Assembly (NCBI GenBank): GCA_024345305.1
Contig: BRON01000011.1
Coordinates: 744,001-808,000, forward strand
Length of the DNA: 64,000 bases
Reading direction: 5' to 3'
From: Mrakia gelida
Taxonomy: Eukaryota > Basidiomycota > Tremellomycetes > Cystofilobasidiales > Mrakiaceae
Below, piece after piece: positions 49,071 to 61,369 of the stretch. Made by a program: the position numbers and the translations under genes. The notes beneath the pieces were generated by a model. It ran no database searches, was not told where the DNA came from, and was given only the letters and a program-made list of their open reading frames with translations. The stretch's first letter is position 1, and each line of letters starts with the position of its first letter.

Positions 49071-50483
49071 TCAGCCCAACCGATCCCACATCTCCTCATC
49101 CTCAGCATTCAAGTTCTCCCTCCCTCGATCCCCACCCACAGGTCCGACTCCTCGTCTCGGAGGCTCCATCTCCTCTGCTTCCACGCGTGTGTACCCTCCT
49201 CCTTCGCTGCGACTTGAGCCTGTGTTGGGGAAGGTGCCGGAACGAAGGTTGGTCTGAAGTTGATGTTGCGCGACGGCCTCGTCGTCTTCGAGATCGATGT
49301 CGAGCGCGAAGGCTGCTTCGCGAGCGGAGGAGAGGTCGATGGGTGGGGGGCGGTGGAAGATGGAGGTTCCGGATCTGGGTTGAGAGTGAAGCGAGGGAAG
49401 GAGGCGAGCGGAGACGTCGAAAGGAATGAGAAGAGAAGAGGAGAACGTCAGTGATGGGTTGAGAGCGAAGAGAACGAGAACGAGAGACGCGCGCGAGAAA
49501 GAGAAAGGAGAGTGCTCACCTCCTCATAATCAACGCCAACCTTCCGAACTGGAAGAAATTCCTCGCCACCAGCAGCAGGGTATCGAAAATCTCTTCTTCC
49601 TTCCCTCGACCGCTACAGGGTGTGAAGAGGACGACGAGGAGGGTGATCACGCAGAGGAGGGTGATCCCTAAGTCGGCCAGGTTGAAGGTTGAGGTGAAGA
49701 ATTGCTGCAGCCGCGCGAGAGGAGCGAGGCGAGAATGGCAAAAGGATCAGCATGAGCTCGTTCGCTGAGAGAAGAGGAGCTGGCGAGGCGGTCGAAGGGG
49801 CTTGGGCTCACCTTTCCAAAAGCGACGACCCTGATAGCGACCTCTAGGATCATGACCCCGTTGACGATGACTTCGAGGATGTAGAACGCTAACGGTGGAC
49901 AGTCACCCATGAGGGAGAAGATGACGGTTGTTATCGATAAGGCGGCCATGCCGAGGTAGAGGATGATGTAGTTCCGCTGGAAGCAAGAAAGGAAGGGGAG
50001 GAGGAAGAGGTGAGCTCGAAGCGGACGATGCCGCGGAGAGCAGAGGAAGAGCGAGTTCAAAGCGTCAAAGCGAGAAAAGGAGAGGAGAGCGTACAGAGTG
50101 AACAATCCGACTGATAACGAGGTGAAGAAGAGATGGAGCGGTCAGTAGCTACATCGGAAGCTGGGATGATCGGGAGGAGGAGGAGGAAGGAGCGAGCTGA
50201 CGAATGAGCTGGACTGGACTCACTTTGCTAGACCTCGTACGATCTCGTTCTGGGACAGGCGGTAGTGAGATCCGGAGGAGCTGTAGAGGTCAACCAAAGC
50301 AGGCAGATCAGCATATGCGCTCCTCGAGAACTGGGACGAGCGAGGCGATGGAGGAAAGAAGAAGGGATGGACGAACACGACCCCGTTTCCATCTCCCACC
50401 AACCTCTCGCCTTCTCCTATCGATTCAACATCCTCGTTCTCGTCAAACAGAACGTCCGGTGGGTGAGAGTTGCTCGTAGCCAT
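49071..50483 (-). CDS. Ion-transport-domain-like membrane protein
   Basis: Five exons (50483-50224, 50110-50095, 49976-49812, 49704-49520, 49374-49071) keep phase and give 309 residues. Four hydrophobic segments are visible: YIILYLGMAALSITTVIFSL, LAFYILEVIVNGVMILEVAI, LADLGITLLCVITLLVVLFT, and LLLVARNFFQFGRLALIM. The acid in YILEVIVNG, the phrase FNLADLGITLLCVI and the Arg-spaced fourth segment (VARNFFQFGRL) resemble S1-S4 of voltage-gated channels. No pore loop follows, so it looks like a voltage-sensor-only protein rather than a full channel. That assignment is inference. The N-terminal 90 residues and C-terminal 100 residues are polar and soluble. Exon 2 is only 16 nt. It is divergent from the 869-residue gene, with 155 bases between starts. 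Confidence 0.7.
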
Positions 50484-50638
50484 CGCGACTGGAAAGAGTG
50501 AAGGTTTTCAAAGAGGGTTGTCGCGGTTGCAAGCCAGACGAAGCGAAGACCAGCTCGCTCGAAAGACGGTCGAGCTGTCGTCCTTCCCTTTTCTTGTCTT
50601 TCAACCGTCAGCTTCGTCTCGAAGGAGAAAACTCCAGC
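50484..50638. promoter_or_regulatory. 155-base divergent promoter
   Basis: This gap lies between the starts at 50483 (-) and 50639 (+). A GTTGTCGCGGTTGC element and a pyrimidine run (CTTCCCTTTTCTTGTCTTTC, 50583) precede the + start. No TATA-like element is visible. Confidence 0.45.
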
Positions 50639-53600
50639 ATGTCTCGATTGGCACCTCATCTCTCGCTCCCTACGTCGGATCTCCCTCAGCAGCTGGATGA
50701 GGAAGGATATCAGCTCGACGAGGATAAAAAGCTCGTGTTCGTTGACGTTGACGTCGAAGGGGAGGAGGAGAAGGTCAGCCAGAAGGTTGGACCCTTCTTG
50801 AACGTAGCAGATAGGTGAGCTCAGTCTCTTTATCGAGGACGAGGAGAAGCGCATACATCGATGAATGCTGATCAGCTTTTTTGGGGTTGCTCGCTGCTAG
50901 TCTGGTTCTTCTTCAATCTCTTCGACAAAGTTCGTTCAGCTCCTCCCTCCTTCCCTTTCCTCCCTCCCTCCCCCGTCTGCCTCTCTCACCTCGATCTCTA
51001 TTTTTCGAAGCTGACATCACTCCTCGAACATCTTATCAACCCCCAGCCCGAGCTCTCTACCTCTCCACCCTCCTTCCTCTCTTCCAAACCCGCTCCAAAG
51101 TGCGAGCTCAACCCTCGCCTCCTCCAGCTCCTCACACCCAAATCCCTCTCGGTCGATGCACCCTCCAGATCGGTCCCTGCACCTTTCCAGACACCAGGAT
51201 CTTCGAGGTTCGATACACTGCTCCCGAGGATGTCGCTGAGGCCAGGAAGGAGGCAGACGAGAGAGCCAGGTTGCAGGCTTTGGAGGCGAAGAAGCTCAAC
51301 CCTTTGAAGGCGAAGGGAACGGCGACGAGCTCTATGGGAACGCCCAAACCTACGTCAAATGCCAACATCGTGAGTACATACGAGCCTCTTTACCTCTCCT
51401 TCGAATGATCAGACGCTGACTATCATCTTTCTCGCTCGAAACGACAGACTCCCGAGCTCATCGCCGCCGTCAACGCTGCCGCCGCGACCGATCCCTCCCT
51501 CCAAAACATCCTCACTCTCGCCGCCGGAGGAAAGGCCACGACTGCTCAACTTCAGTTCCTAGGAGGGGTCATCAACAGTCTCCAGAAGAAGGGACTCGAG
51601 AAGGGAGGAGCAGCAGCGTCCCCAGGAGGCAAAAACGTCGCCTCGTCGTCGACCCCAGGAAAGCTCGTCGCGACCGGATCTCCTTCTCCAGCAGGACTCG
51701 CTGCGAACTCGCCGCTCGCCGGTCCCCCTTCCAGAGCTTCTGGACCTGCAGGACACCCAGGAGGCCCTCCTCGAAGACCTCTTCACCCTCCAGCGCCCGA
51801 GCTCCCTCTCCCGTCTCCCTCGTCCTATCTCCCATCCTCAACCCACCCAGCTCCTTCCTCGACCACCGCAGCGTCAGCACCAGGCTCTCCCTCTCCCTCC
51901 AAGGCCTCCTCATCTCATCAAGCCTCACCACCACCCCCTTCCAACGCCGTCGCGTCCTCCTCCTCGAATCAACCACCCACCCTCCTCGGTCCTCGTCCCT
52001 CCCGCCTTAGGATCCCCCACGACATCATCATCGAGTTCGAAGAAAACAAGACCGATCGGTTCCTCCTCCCTCTCTACCGATGTCTCGTCTCTCGAGATCC
52101 ACTCATCGCTCCTTCCTCCTCTTCCTCTCATCACCACCACCAAAACACCCTCGACCGCGAAGACGACGACGACGAAGCATCAACAGGAGCGGATCCAACT
52201 CTCCTCCCTCAATCAGCTCAAAGCACCATTAGACTCTCGTTCTTCCTCCCTTTGAACCAATCCATCGTTCCTCCCATTCTCCAAACCTCCTCGTCGTCGT
52301 CGAAACTCAACCCAACGACGTCCGAAACGCCCACTACCGCTCGACCCGTCGTTCGACCTCCCCGACCGTACATTCAACCCCCACCTCTCCCCACTTCTCA
52401 AGAAACCCCCGAAAACACCTCCATCGGATCAGGTCGAGCTCGAGCTGCTCGCGAGAAAGCAGCCGCGACGGCGTGGGACGCTGCTGAGGTGCAACGCGTT
52501 CAGGCTGAGCAGGCAGCACTCAACCTCTGGGTCGAGGGGGAGAGGAAGCGAAAAGAGGAGAGGGAGGAGAAGAGGAAGGCTGCTAGCAGGGAGCCGAGTG
52601 CGAGGAGGAAGAGAGGGGAAGGGGAGGGTGGAGAGGCAGGAGGAGGGTGGCCGACGACGGTGGTGATGGATAGGTGTAGTGAGGTTGTTTGGGAGAGTGT
52701 GAAGAGGAATTGGGAGAGGTATTTGGATGTGGGGACGGGTGCGTGGACTACGGAGGAAGGGTTGGAGATGAAGCGGAGGGAGTTTGAGGAGTTGGTGAGT
52801 CGCGTCGCTCTTTTTTCGTTCTCGACGTGCTTCTTCGTTTTCCCTCCTACGACATCCTTTCACTTATCTCTCATGTCAACCGGATCTGACTCCTTCTCTT
52901 TCTTTCTTTTGTTCTCTTCCCTGTCCCCTCTCCCCTCCTCGCAGCTCGAAACCGTCCCTCCCCGAACGTATCTGCACCCTCGGCACCTCCCCCCCCTCCC
53001 TCCAGCCCTCATCGAAGCCTCCTCAGACAAGTACACCCTTAAGCCTTACGTTCCCAACATCAAGTCCGTCGCTCGAGTGGAGAAGGACTCAGGGGACGGG
53101 GAGAAGAGGAGGGTCAGCAGGAAGAGGAAGGTCGATGCTGCTTCTGCGGCGACTGAGGAGGTGGAGGTGAAGGAGAAGGAGGTGGTGGTGAAGCCGAAGA
53201 GGGTTAGAGCTAAGAGGGTCAAGAAAGAGGAGAGTGTGGGTGCCGGCGCGGGTGCGAAGGTGATCTTCGGTTCATCTTAGAAAGACGACGCGTCGTTTCC
53301 GTTTTCGTTTCGCTAACTCCCTCCTTCCCTCCGTCATTCCTCTCCCTCGCAGACCCAATCCCCAGCTCCTCCTCCCCCAGCATCCACCGCTCCCCTCCCA
53401 ACTCCCACTCCCACCCCCACTCCCGCATCCATCCTCGCTCAAGCCCACGCTCAACCCTCCTCCTCTGCAACTAAGCGAAAGAACTACGCCTACGTCCTCA
53501 TCGACGACGCACCCACCAACCAAGCCTCCTCCTCTTCCCACCCTCACGCTCACGCTGCCTCCCACGGAACGACCTCCTCCTCCTCCTTCTGGGGGGTAGA

Positions 53601-53772
53601 CGAAGAACCCTCTGCTTCAGGAGGAGTGAGGAGGGACGACGAGTTTGAGTTCGTCGTTGATCAGGATGGGGATGGGGATGTGGATATGGGTGGTGAAGGG
53701 GAAGGGACGGTGGAGAGGGAGGGGAAGAGAAGTAGGATGAAGCCCAAGGATTGGGAGGCTGAGATGAGCTGA
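50639..53772 (+). CDS. Unrecognised 869-residue low-complexity protein, probably nuclear
   Basis: Six exons (50639-50814, 50901-50929, 51047-51369, 51448-52794, 52945-53259, 53353-53772) keep phase. The small exon 2 uses a GCTAG acceptor; nearer acceptors give an early stop. The N-terminal 200 residues look structured: VGPFLNVADSLVLLQSLRQT, RALYLSTLLPLFQTRSK, and RCTLQIGPCTFPDTRIFEVR. A helical block TPELIAAVNAAAATDPSLQN follows (to about residue 225). After a Ser/Pro-rich linker come RIPHDIIIEFEENKTDRFLL and TIRLSFFLPLNQSI, a charged helix (AREKAAATAWDAAEVQRVQA) and basic stretches (RRKRGEG, KRVRAKRVKKEE) that suggest a nuclear location. The C-terminus is acidic, ending MKPKDWEAEMS. The last intron has a weak GTGATC donor. 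I know no family for it; a chromatin role is only a guess. Confidence 0.65.
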
Positions 53773-54070
53773 GTGGTTCGCGTGATGTGGATCGATGGTT
53801 CTTGTCTTTCCTTTCGTTCTTTCGACTGTCGAGAGAGAAGAGCGCCAGCAGGGGAACATTTTTGTAACAGATCGAGTAGGGTAAGGTAGAGTATAGACTA
53901 GAGTATAGGCGTTGTTGTCTATCTTCTAGAAGCAAGAAATCTTCTAGAAGCAAGAAGGATACATCCAAAAGTGGAGCGAGCGAGACGAAACCCAAGAAGA
54001 CGAAGAGAGCAGGTTGAAGGGCAAGGAAAAGAGGAGGGAAATGTATTGAGAGAACTGGGCTGGGTTGAGT

Positions 54071-57050
54071 CTACACTCCCTGTACACCCTGAACAACCCT
54101 AGGGTAGTTCTGTCGGATCTCCTCGAAGAGAGGAGGGGATCGCTCAGCGAGGCTGCAACGAAGGAACGAAGGAAAGTCAGCGACTCGTTCGCGTTCGCGT
54201 TCGCTTCGAACCGATCCGGGTAAAAAAGGGCGGGCAACTTACATTTGAGGATCCTCTCCCAAACAAACGAAGATGGTGGACACTCCTCCTTCGAGGGCTT
54301 GGCCGAGGGCGAGACCTGAGGAAATGAACGCGTCGAGAAGAGAATGGAGTGAGTTTGAGGAAAGGGAGGAAGGAGGGAAGAAAGAAGAGCGCACCAGCTT
54401 GAAGTCCGATGAGGAACGAGAAGAGAACGATCACGGGAGAGTATTGTCCGTCGGAGTTGTAGGCTGGGTCGGTGTCTGCAAAGGAAGAAAGAACGAGGGA
54501 GCGAAGTCAGCGTGGCTCGTCGAGGGGTCTGCTTCGCATCGTCTTCTCAAACTTCCTACGTTAGGGGTGAGAGAGAAACGAGACGATCCACTCACATCGA
54601 ACGTAGAGGTACCCAAACGCAGCACACAGGATCCCCACGACGTACGCTCCGAACGTGAGGCAGAGTCCGACAAGGGAGTCGTTCACGAGCGCGTCGATGC
54701 CTCGATCCTTCATCAGTCGCCAGGTGTCCTTCGCAGCGGGGATATAGGCTTTTCCGTAGAGGGCAATTTCGATGTAGGCGTCTGTGGGGGGTAGGGTGGG
54801 GTGGGGGAGTCAGCGAGAAGCAAGACGGGGAGAAAGAGGAAGAGGAAGTTTCCCACGCACATCTGTTGAACCAAGCGACGAGGTTAGTGATGCATCCGAT
54901 GCAGCATCCGGCGACGCAGGCGAGGATGGATCCGATGGCTGAGGATGGTGAGAGAGAGGGGAAAGGGGAAGGGGAGGATGAGCGACGCGTCGAAGATGGA
55001 AAAGAGAGAGGGACGAGAGTCGACTGACCATTCCCGTCAGCGGCAGCGTTTTGTTGAATGACGTTGAAAACTGAGATTGACGAAGTACACAAGATAAGCT
55101 GGTTAGTGGACAGCTCGAGAAGGGGAAGAGCGGAGAGGGAGAACAAACGCGAAAAAACTCACGCATTCGAAGCATCTCGAGAATGGTGACGATGAGAGAA
55201 CCGAAGGCGATAGATCCGAGGGAGAGGGTCGAAGCTCGAACGAAGGACTTGAAGTTGGGGTGCTTGGGCATTCCTCCGTCGAAGGAGGGTCCGTAGCTGG
55301 AGGAAAGGCACGAAGAGCAAGCAAGTTGGTCGGTTGTTGGTTCGAGGTCGACGAGCTGGACTCAATTCTAGCAACCCCCTCTCGATCTCAACTGAACTCA
55401 CTAGTACCATCCTCCGTAAGCTCCTCCAGCAAGAGTGGCCAGAGCAACATTTCCGATGACTTGCGACATCCAGAGGTATGCGAAAGTGCAGAAGACGACG
55501 AGACCGGTGACGGTCGCGCTCGAACATGATCCTCCAGTCGTTCCGCAAGCTGCTGAGTCGGGAGTCCACTTGACGTAGACGGCGGAGATAGTGAAGGCGT
55601 ACCAGCTACGAGAGACGAAGAAGTGGAATTCGGAGTCAGCTCGGGGAGAGCGAAGGGAAAGAGACGGGGGCCGTCGCCACGACGAGAGGAAAGACGTACA
55701 CTGAGACGGCGGTCTGAACGACGAGAGCGATGATGCAGACGGCGTAGACGGACTTGTGGTGCTTGGCGATGTCCATCGTGACTTGAAGAAGGATTCGGGC
55801 GAGAGGCTGATATGGAAGAGAGAAGAAGGACGCGTTCAGCCCTCGTTTCGAAACGAGCTCGCTCTGCAGCGTTCAGAGAAAACTCACGATTCTCTTCCGC
55901 ATTCCAAAGTAGCAGACGATGGAGATGACAGCAATGATGGTGAAAATGATCGCTCCAGAGTCTAAGAAACGCAAGCAAAACAACGCGAGTCGGCGTTCAT
56001 CAGAGTTCGTCGATAAGATCCCGAGCTCTCTCCTGTCGTAGAGGTGATCGTGAACTCACAGTACTTGATGTACCAGTAGTAGACAGCGAAAGCGATGTTG
56101 AGCAGGACGGAAAGGGCGAGGGTGATTTCCATGATGACCTTGGTGAAAGCTCGAACCATCATGAGGTAGAGGGTCGAGAGAAGCCTGTCGATGAGTCGAG
56201 TCGAGACGAACGAACAGGAGGAGCATCAGAGATCAGCTCTCACGAGCGAGCTCTCCCTTCCAGCATTCTTTCCCCCAATCGTCTCGCTCACAGTCCCAGC
56301 GGAAGGAGCAGCAGGAAGACGAAGGGAAAGAAGGGAAGGGAGGGGTCGAGCTCGAGCTCGCCAAGTCGACCATCCGGCTTCTCAACTCACAAAGCAGCTC
56401 CTCCAACAAAACAAAGCAAGTAGGCCGTACTCCTGCATATCCCCCAACACAACAAGGCCCAAGTCAGCTCTACCTCCCCAAACCTCTCACCTCCCAGAAC
56501 AAACGACGAACGAGAGCCAACTCACGAGTTCAAAGTGACCGCACTCCCACCCTGACCCTTCCCCACTCCACCTCCCAACCCACCCTCCTTCACCCACGCA
56601 CTCAGAGCGATCCCCGAGACAGCAGCATATCCCAGGACAGTGGCGATGAAGAGGAGGAGGAAGATCGGGTCGTTGATTTTCTGCAACGAACGAAAACGGG
56701 TCAGGCTCATGCAGGTTCGATCTCTCCTCCCCCTTCCTCCCCGCCTCGTTCGTGTTTGCCTCCCTCACCTTCTTAGGTCTGAACCTCTCCCCCTCCTGAG
56801 GTTTGCTCCCGTAATCCACTGGCGCCTCTTGGTTGTTGTACTGCTGCTGAGGGTACTGAGGTTGATTCATCTGGTAGTCGGCGTTCCCTCCTTGTTGTTG
56901 ACCGTTTCCGTTCCAGTTCTGTTGCCCTCCTCCGTTCTGACCTCCCCAGTTCTGCTGAGGTTGCTGCTGTTGACCGTACCCACCGTAGGCTTGGTTGGGC
57001 TGCTGAGGGTACTGTTGTTGGCCGTTCTGTTCGAGGTTGTTGTACGCCAT
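54071..57050 (-). CDS. PNS1: Choline-transporter-like protein PNS1 (SLC44/CTL family)
   Basis: Fourteen exons keep phase and give 554 residues: 57050-56769, 56680-56526, 56432-56391, 56184-56060, 55961-55888, 55806-55700, 55605-55402, 55296-55163, 55070-55029, 54938-54861, 54781-54596, 54475-54395, 54315-54243, 54152-54071. The N-terminus is soluble and Gln/Gly/Asn/Tyr-rich (PQQPNQAYGGYGQQQQPQQN). Membrane segments follow, including FLLLFIATVLGYAAVSGIAL, ALSVLLNIAFAVYYWYI, IIFTIIAVISIVCYFGM and IIALVVQTAV. Family blocks are FCTFAYLWMSQVIGNVALAT, AGGAYGGWYYGPS, TLSLGSIAFGSLIVTILEML, and SILACVAGCCIGCITNLVAW. YAYIEIALYGKAYIPAAKDT and VIVLFSFLIGLQAG complete the CTL pattern. PNS1 sits in the plasma membrane of fungi; its substrate is debated in yeast. 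Confidence 0.93.
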
Positions 57051-57881
57051 GGCTTCGAAGAGAAGAGGAAGGAGGGGAGAGGGAGAAGGTGGGCGTTAGG
57101 AGGGCGAAAAGAAAATGCAGATCGAAACAGAGGAGGGCCGAAGGGAGGGTGGGGGTCATCGATCGAGGAGGGGCTGGACTTGAGAGACGCTGGGCGGGTC
57201 AAATTTGCGCTAAAGAAGAGGTAGGGAGGGAGAGGGAGATCGAGATGGAGATGGAAAGCTAAATTTTAGGAGATGGAAGTGTTTATCGAGAGAGATAACG
57301 AGGACTTGGCGAGAGGGGAGAAAGTTGTTTGGTTTTCGCGTTCGCTCTTTTGCTTGACTTTTGATCTGCTTCCCTGAATGCTGCACCTTGAGGTTTCGAC
57401 CCAAACTGACCACAGCTACTCGATGAGACGCTGAAGTACCTAGTCTAGCTTTCCAAGGACCTATTATCGTGGAAGACGAGCCATGAAATCGATCCATCTC
57501 CTCGTTCGCTTTCCTCGACTCGACGCGAAAGCAAACGAAAACGAAAGACAAACGAAGCAGCTCGACCAACAGCGAAAGGCGAAAGGGCGTGTGTTTTGGG
57601 TGAGTGTGTGTGTGTGTGGAGGAAGGGAGAAGAGAGAGCGAGAACGAACGACCAGCGAACGAAACTCACTTCTCGAAAATGCAAAGGGGGGAGGGAGGGA
57701 GGGAAGGGCGTGAAGGGTTTGGGTTTTGGGAGGGGACGTGAAGGGTAGTGAAACAGAGAGAGACGAGAGAAAACGCTAGGTCGAACAAACTGGGAGAGGA
57801 ACAACGAGAGGGAGAGGGAAAAAGGTCTCACGACGGTCCATGCTGTCAAAATCGTACAAGTACGTTCTTCGTCCCCTTCCT
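57051..57881. other. PNS1 upstream region
   Basis: This 831-base gap lies between two - strand genes. It includes a (GT)n run at 57602-57619 and purine-rich stretches near 57620-57810. A small AT-richer section lies at 57240-57350. Frames on either strand lack phase-compatible splice signals, so no gene is called. It holds the PNS1 promoter and the 3' end or spacer of neither coding frame. Confidence 0.4.
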
Positions 57882-59349
57882 TCAGACCCAGACCTTAGGC
57901 TCGACGACGACGACCTTGGATGCTCCTCCTCCACTGCTTCGCCTCTCCAACAGGGCCATGACCTTCCTTCCTCCCTCCCCTCGCTCCTGGGGAGGGGTGA
58001 CCGTGAAGACGGGAACGGGGACGACGACGACCGAGGGAGCGAGGGCGGCGACGACGACGGCTGGTTTGATCTCCTCCTGAGCGGTCTTAGCGCGTCGAGC
58101 GAGGAGGAAGGGAGGGAGTCGGGAGGTGGTAGTGGTGGTGGTTGAGGACGAGTTGGATCCGGGAGCGGTGAAGGTGAGGGAAGGAGCGGTTGATCGACGA
58201 ACGACGGTGGGTTTGGAAGCGACGTGAGCCTTGATCTGCTCGAGACTGGGAGCCGACGACCTCCTCCTTCCGGCCGTGGGAGCAGCGGCGAAGGGCATCC
58301 TAGGAGTGGAGTTGAGGGTAGGTTTCCCGTTGATGGTGACGGTGGGAGGCATCGGTGCTCGTCGTTGAGGGACGGGAAGGACTTCGATCCTGGGGATCAC
58401 CAAACCGAGGTAACCTCCTCCGTTCTTCTCGTCGTGAACGTTTCCGAACGAGGTGATGGAGGTAGGAGTGGTGCAGGATCCCTCCTCGGATCCATCGTCC
58501 TCGTCCGAGTAGGGAGGAGAGGCAGCTCGACTGTTGGCGTCGGCGAGGTCGCGAGGGAACACGATCTCGGTCCAAGGAGCTCGAGCGAGAGTCGAAGGAG
58601 TGAGGTGGGAGTGAGCAGAGAGGGGAGAGATGATTCCAGGGGACTGCAATTAGTCGGAAGGGAATGGAAGAGTGAGCGTCAGTAGATGTTTGAGAGCGAA
58701 AGGTGAAGGGATCGCCCGCACAGAACGAGAAAGAGGGGAGGGAGGGAGGGAGGGAACGAACGGGGAGGGTCCAGTTGTAGACGGAGGGAGACTCGGGAGG
58801 TGAAGGAGGGAGGGAGGCCGACATGGGGAGGGGAGCTTGTCCACGGTTGAAGGATCTCGAAGGAGGAGGGAGTCGAAGGGCAGGAAGGGAAGTTCGACGG
58901 GCGTGAGCTCGCGAAAGAGAGGATGGCTTGAAGGCTGGAGAGGGAGGGAGGAAGGGAGGAAACAAAGGGAAAGCGAGTTGTTAGCTCGACGTTGGGGAGC
59001 GAAAGACGAAGATGCATCGTGTTCTTTTCTACTCCAACGAGAAGAGGAACGAAACTCGAAGAAGGGAGGAAGGGACATGAAGGACGGAGTCGGAGTACTC
59101 ACTCGACGTGTTGTCCTGGACGACCCCTCTTCCTCCTTCCTCTTCGACGACGACGGGAAGACTGTTCCTTCCAGCCTTAACTCCACTCCTCCTCTCCCTA
59201 GCCCTGTCTGCGAGAGACTTGAGTCCTCCCGCGGTCCTGGCTGCGACGAAGGAAGGGGCGAAGGTGGACGGCTGAGCGAGCTCGGGGGTGGATTCAGGGG
59301 AGGAGAGGAGAACGGCTTCAGCGCAAAGTTGGGCGATGGAAGGCGACAT
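57882..59349 (-). CDS. Unrecognised disordered Ser/Pro-rich protein
   Basis: Three exons (59349-59103, 58934-58762, 58643-57882) keep phase and give 393 residues. The start MSPSIAQLCAEAVLLSSPES is followed by Arg/Lys-rich and Ser/Pro-rich sequence. Short motifs that may be functional are TEIVFPRDLADANSRAASP, YLGLVIPRIEVLPVPQRRAP and two related elements RRRSSAPSLEQIKAHV and VRRSTAPSLTFTAPGS, which look like kinase or 14-3-3 sites (RRxSxP). The C-terminus is Val/Pro-rich (PAVVVAALAPSVVVVPVPVF). I see no folded domain or membrane segment. Coding nature rests on three phase-consistent exons with standard splice signals (GTGAGT, GTTCGT donors). I recognise no family. Confidence 0.65.
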
Positions 59350-61369
59350 GGTAGAGATGGGTTGAGGTGGTTTTCGTTGAAGGGAGAGTGGGTTCGAGGT
59401 TTGGTGTCCTGATGGTGAAGTTTTTTGAGGGTGTAGCTGAGGGAACGAGGCGACCGAATGAGGAGGGGAAGGGAAGGGAAGGGAGCGACGACGTGAAGCG
59501 GGACGAGAGAGACGAGAGAGACGATGCGACCGGCGCGAGAGGAGAGACGAGAGGGAGAGGAGAGAGGAACGAGAAAGGGAAACGGTCTAACGAGATGGGA
59601 GAGAGAGGGAGAACGGGAAGGGAAGGGGAGAAGGTGAGGGAGAGAGGAAGGAAAGCGCGAGAGGGGCGAAACTCAAGCTAGGGGACGAGCGAGCGCGTAG
59701 CTCGATCACTCCCTCGCCTTTCCCTGCGTCCTCCAAGAACAAAAACCGCGTGCATCTGCTATTCTGAGCAGCAGATAAGAAGAGATCTCTATCTCACTCT
59801 GCTCTCCCATCTCCATGCTATTTCAGAAAGAGACGAGACGACCTTCGAGCCTTGGCTTCTCTAGGCAGAGGGAGGGAAGAGAACTGAAAATCGGTTCAGC
59901 CTCAGCCAGCCATCTCTTCATCTCCTCCCTCCTCCCTCCCCACGTTTTTTTGGCTTCACTCGCTTCCGTCCTGATCTGCTGACGTTCCTCCCGAGAGAGA
60001 GAGAGTTCAAGTTCAGTCTGGAAGTCGGATGGAACGAGGCTGGGCAAAGAAGGTTTTCAGCCTCAGATCTCGACCGTTCCCGGAAGCGAACCGACGAGAG
60101 ACTCGACGACGAGCTCATCTGTTTCAGACGACGACGACGAAGAGGGAAAGGCATGCCCAGAGCACGACCATAGATATCCTCGTCTCATCTCTCGTCTCTA
60201 CGAGATGGAAGAGAAACCTGTCTGACCTTAAGAAGGGAGGAGCTGCTCCAGAGAGTGAACGCGTTCGACGAGCGAGGTTTCGACTCGCTCGACGCGTCGT
60301 TCCCGTTTTGCTCTTTGCCCGTTTTACCACCATCGCCCGTTTCCGGACCTCAGACCTCCCGAAGGAGCTCTTCTGGTCGCTCGGATCTCGCCATTCGGGA
60401 TCTCAAGGACAGCAGCTCCAGTTGATAGAGCCTCGAGCTGCTGGGTCGCGAATTGGGCGAGAGAAAGAACGAGCAGAACGCGAGTTGGAGACGAAAAAAA
60501 AAAGGACATGCGGTAGCAAGAGACCTCCTGCTCACTAGAACAGCGAGAGAAGTGAAAGAGAAGGACGCGAAAAAGGGGACGATCTCGTCTTCAAGCGAGA
60601 ACGCGACGCGCGTCGAAAGATCTGAAGTCTCGCTCGCTCGCTGGCAGGATTCCATTCCGTTCAAAGAAGATCCGTTCAAAGAAGAAAACCAGGGCCAGCG
60701 ATGAAGTGGATTGATCTTCAGATCGATGGATCCCACATGTCAAAACAAGACGTGGGAGTGACGGCGACGCCAGAAGGCAAAACGACGATGGTTCGGAAAA
60801 CTTGAGGCTGCGAGAGAAGGTCTGGGTCGTCCGACTTTTTGAAGGGCTCCCCAGACCCTTCTTCGGAGATCAGAAGTCATCTGACGAGCTGGGCTGAGCC
60901 GCGAGGAAGAACGGAGAGGAAAAGTTCTCTCGTTCGCTCGCAACGCGTCGTATAGGGGAACCGAGCCTCGACCTCTTTCAACGCAGATCCATCTTCCCTT
61001 TTCAAGTCTCCTCAACTCATTCGTCTTCCTCAGCTTCCACGGACACATCCACAATGGGGTGTGGACAGGCAGCTAGAAAGAGGAATGGTCGAGGGGAAAT
61101 GAAGAAAAACGGACAGCAGTCGAGCGAGGAGATGAAGATGAGGAAGTGGGAAGCGATGAAGCAGAGTACGATGAAAAAGCAGGCAGTATGGCTCAAGCGC
61201 AAGCTCTTCGACGACGAAGCAACGAGTAGGAGAGAGATGAGGGGAAGCAGCGCGCGGGTCGACGACCGCTTGCTCCCTCGCCTCGACGCGAAGCTCTGAT
61301 CCTTCCTTTTGCTCGGTGAGAGAAGACTTCTAACAAAGTCGGCTCCCACCGGGTCCGCGGGCTGGCCAG
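59350..61369. other. Two-kb gene-free stretch before the right repeat arm
   Basis: The stretch is purine-rich near 59450-59680 (likely the 5' region of the disordered-protein gene) and mixed afterwards. It contains CGACGCGTCG at 60290 and related cores at 60606 and 60943. Frames (for example 60029-60538 +) are Arg/Ser-rich and lack splice support. No gene is called. Confidence 0.4.

Noticed and set aside
50861..50900. Short membrane-like peptide (WGCSLLVWFFFNLF) after 50861
   Set aside because: It lies in the intron of the 869-residue gene; the nearby CAG acceptor gives an early stop, while the GCTAG acceptor at 50900 gives a continuous frame.
60029..60538. 169-codon + frame near the right arm
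   Set aside because: Arg-rich with no domain and no splice signals; it lies in a stretch with no other coding evidence.
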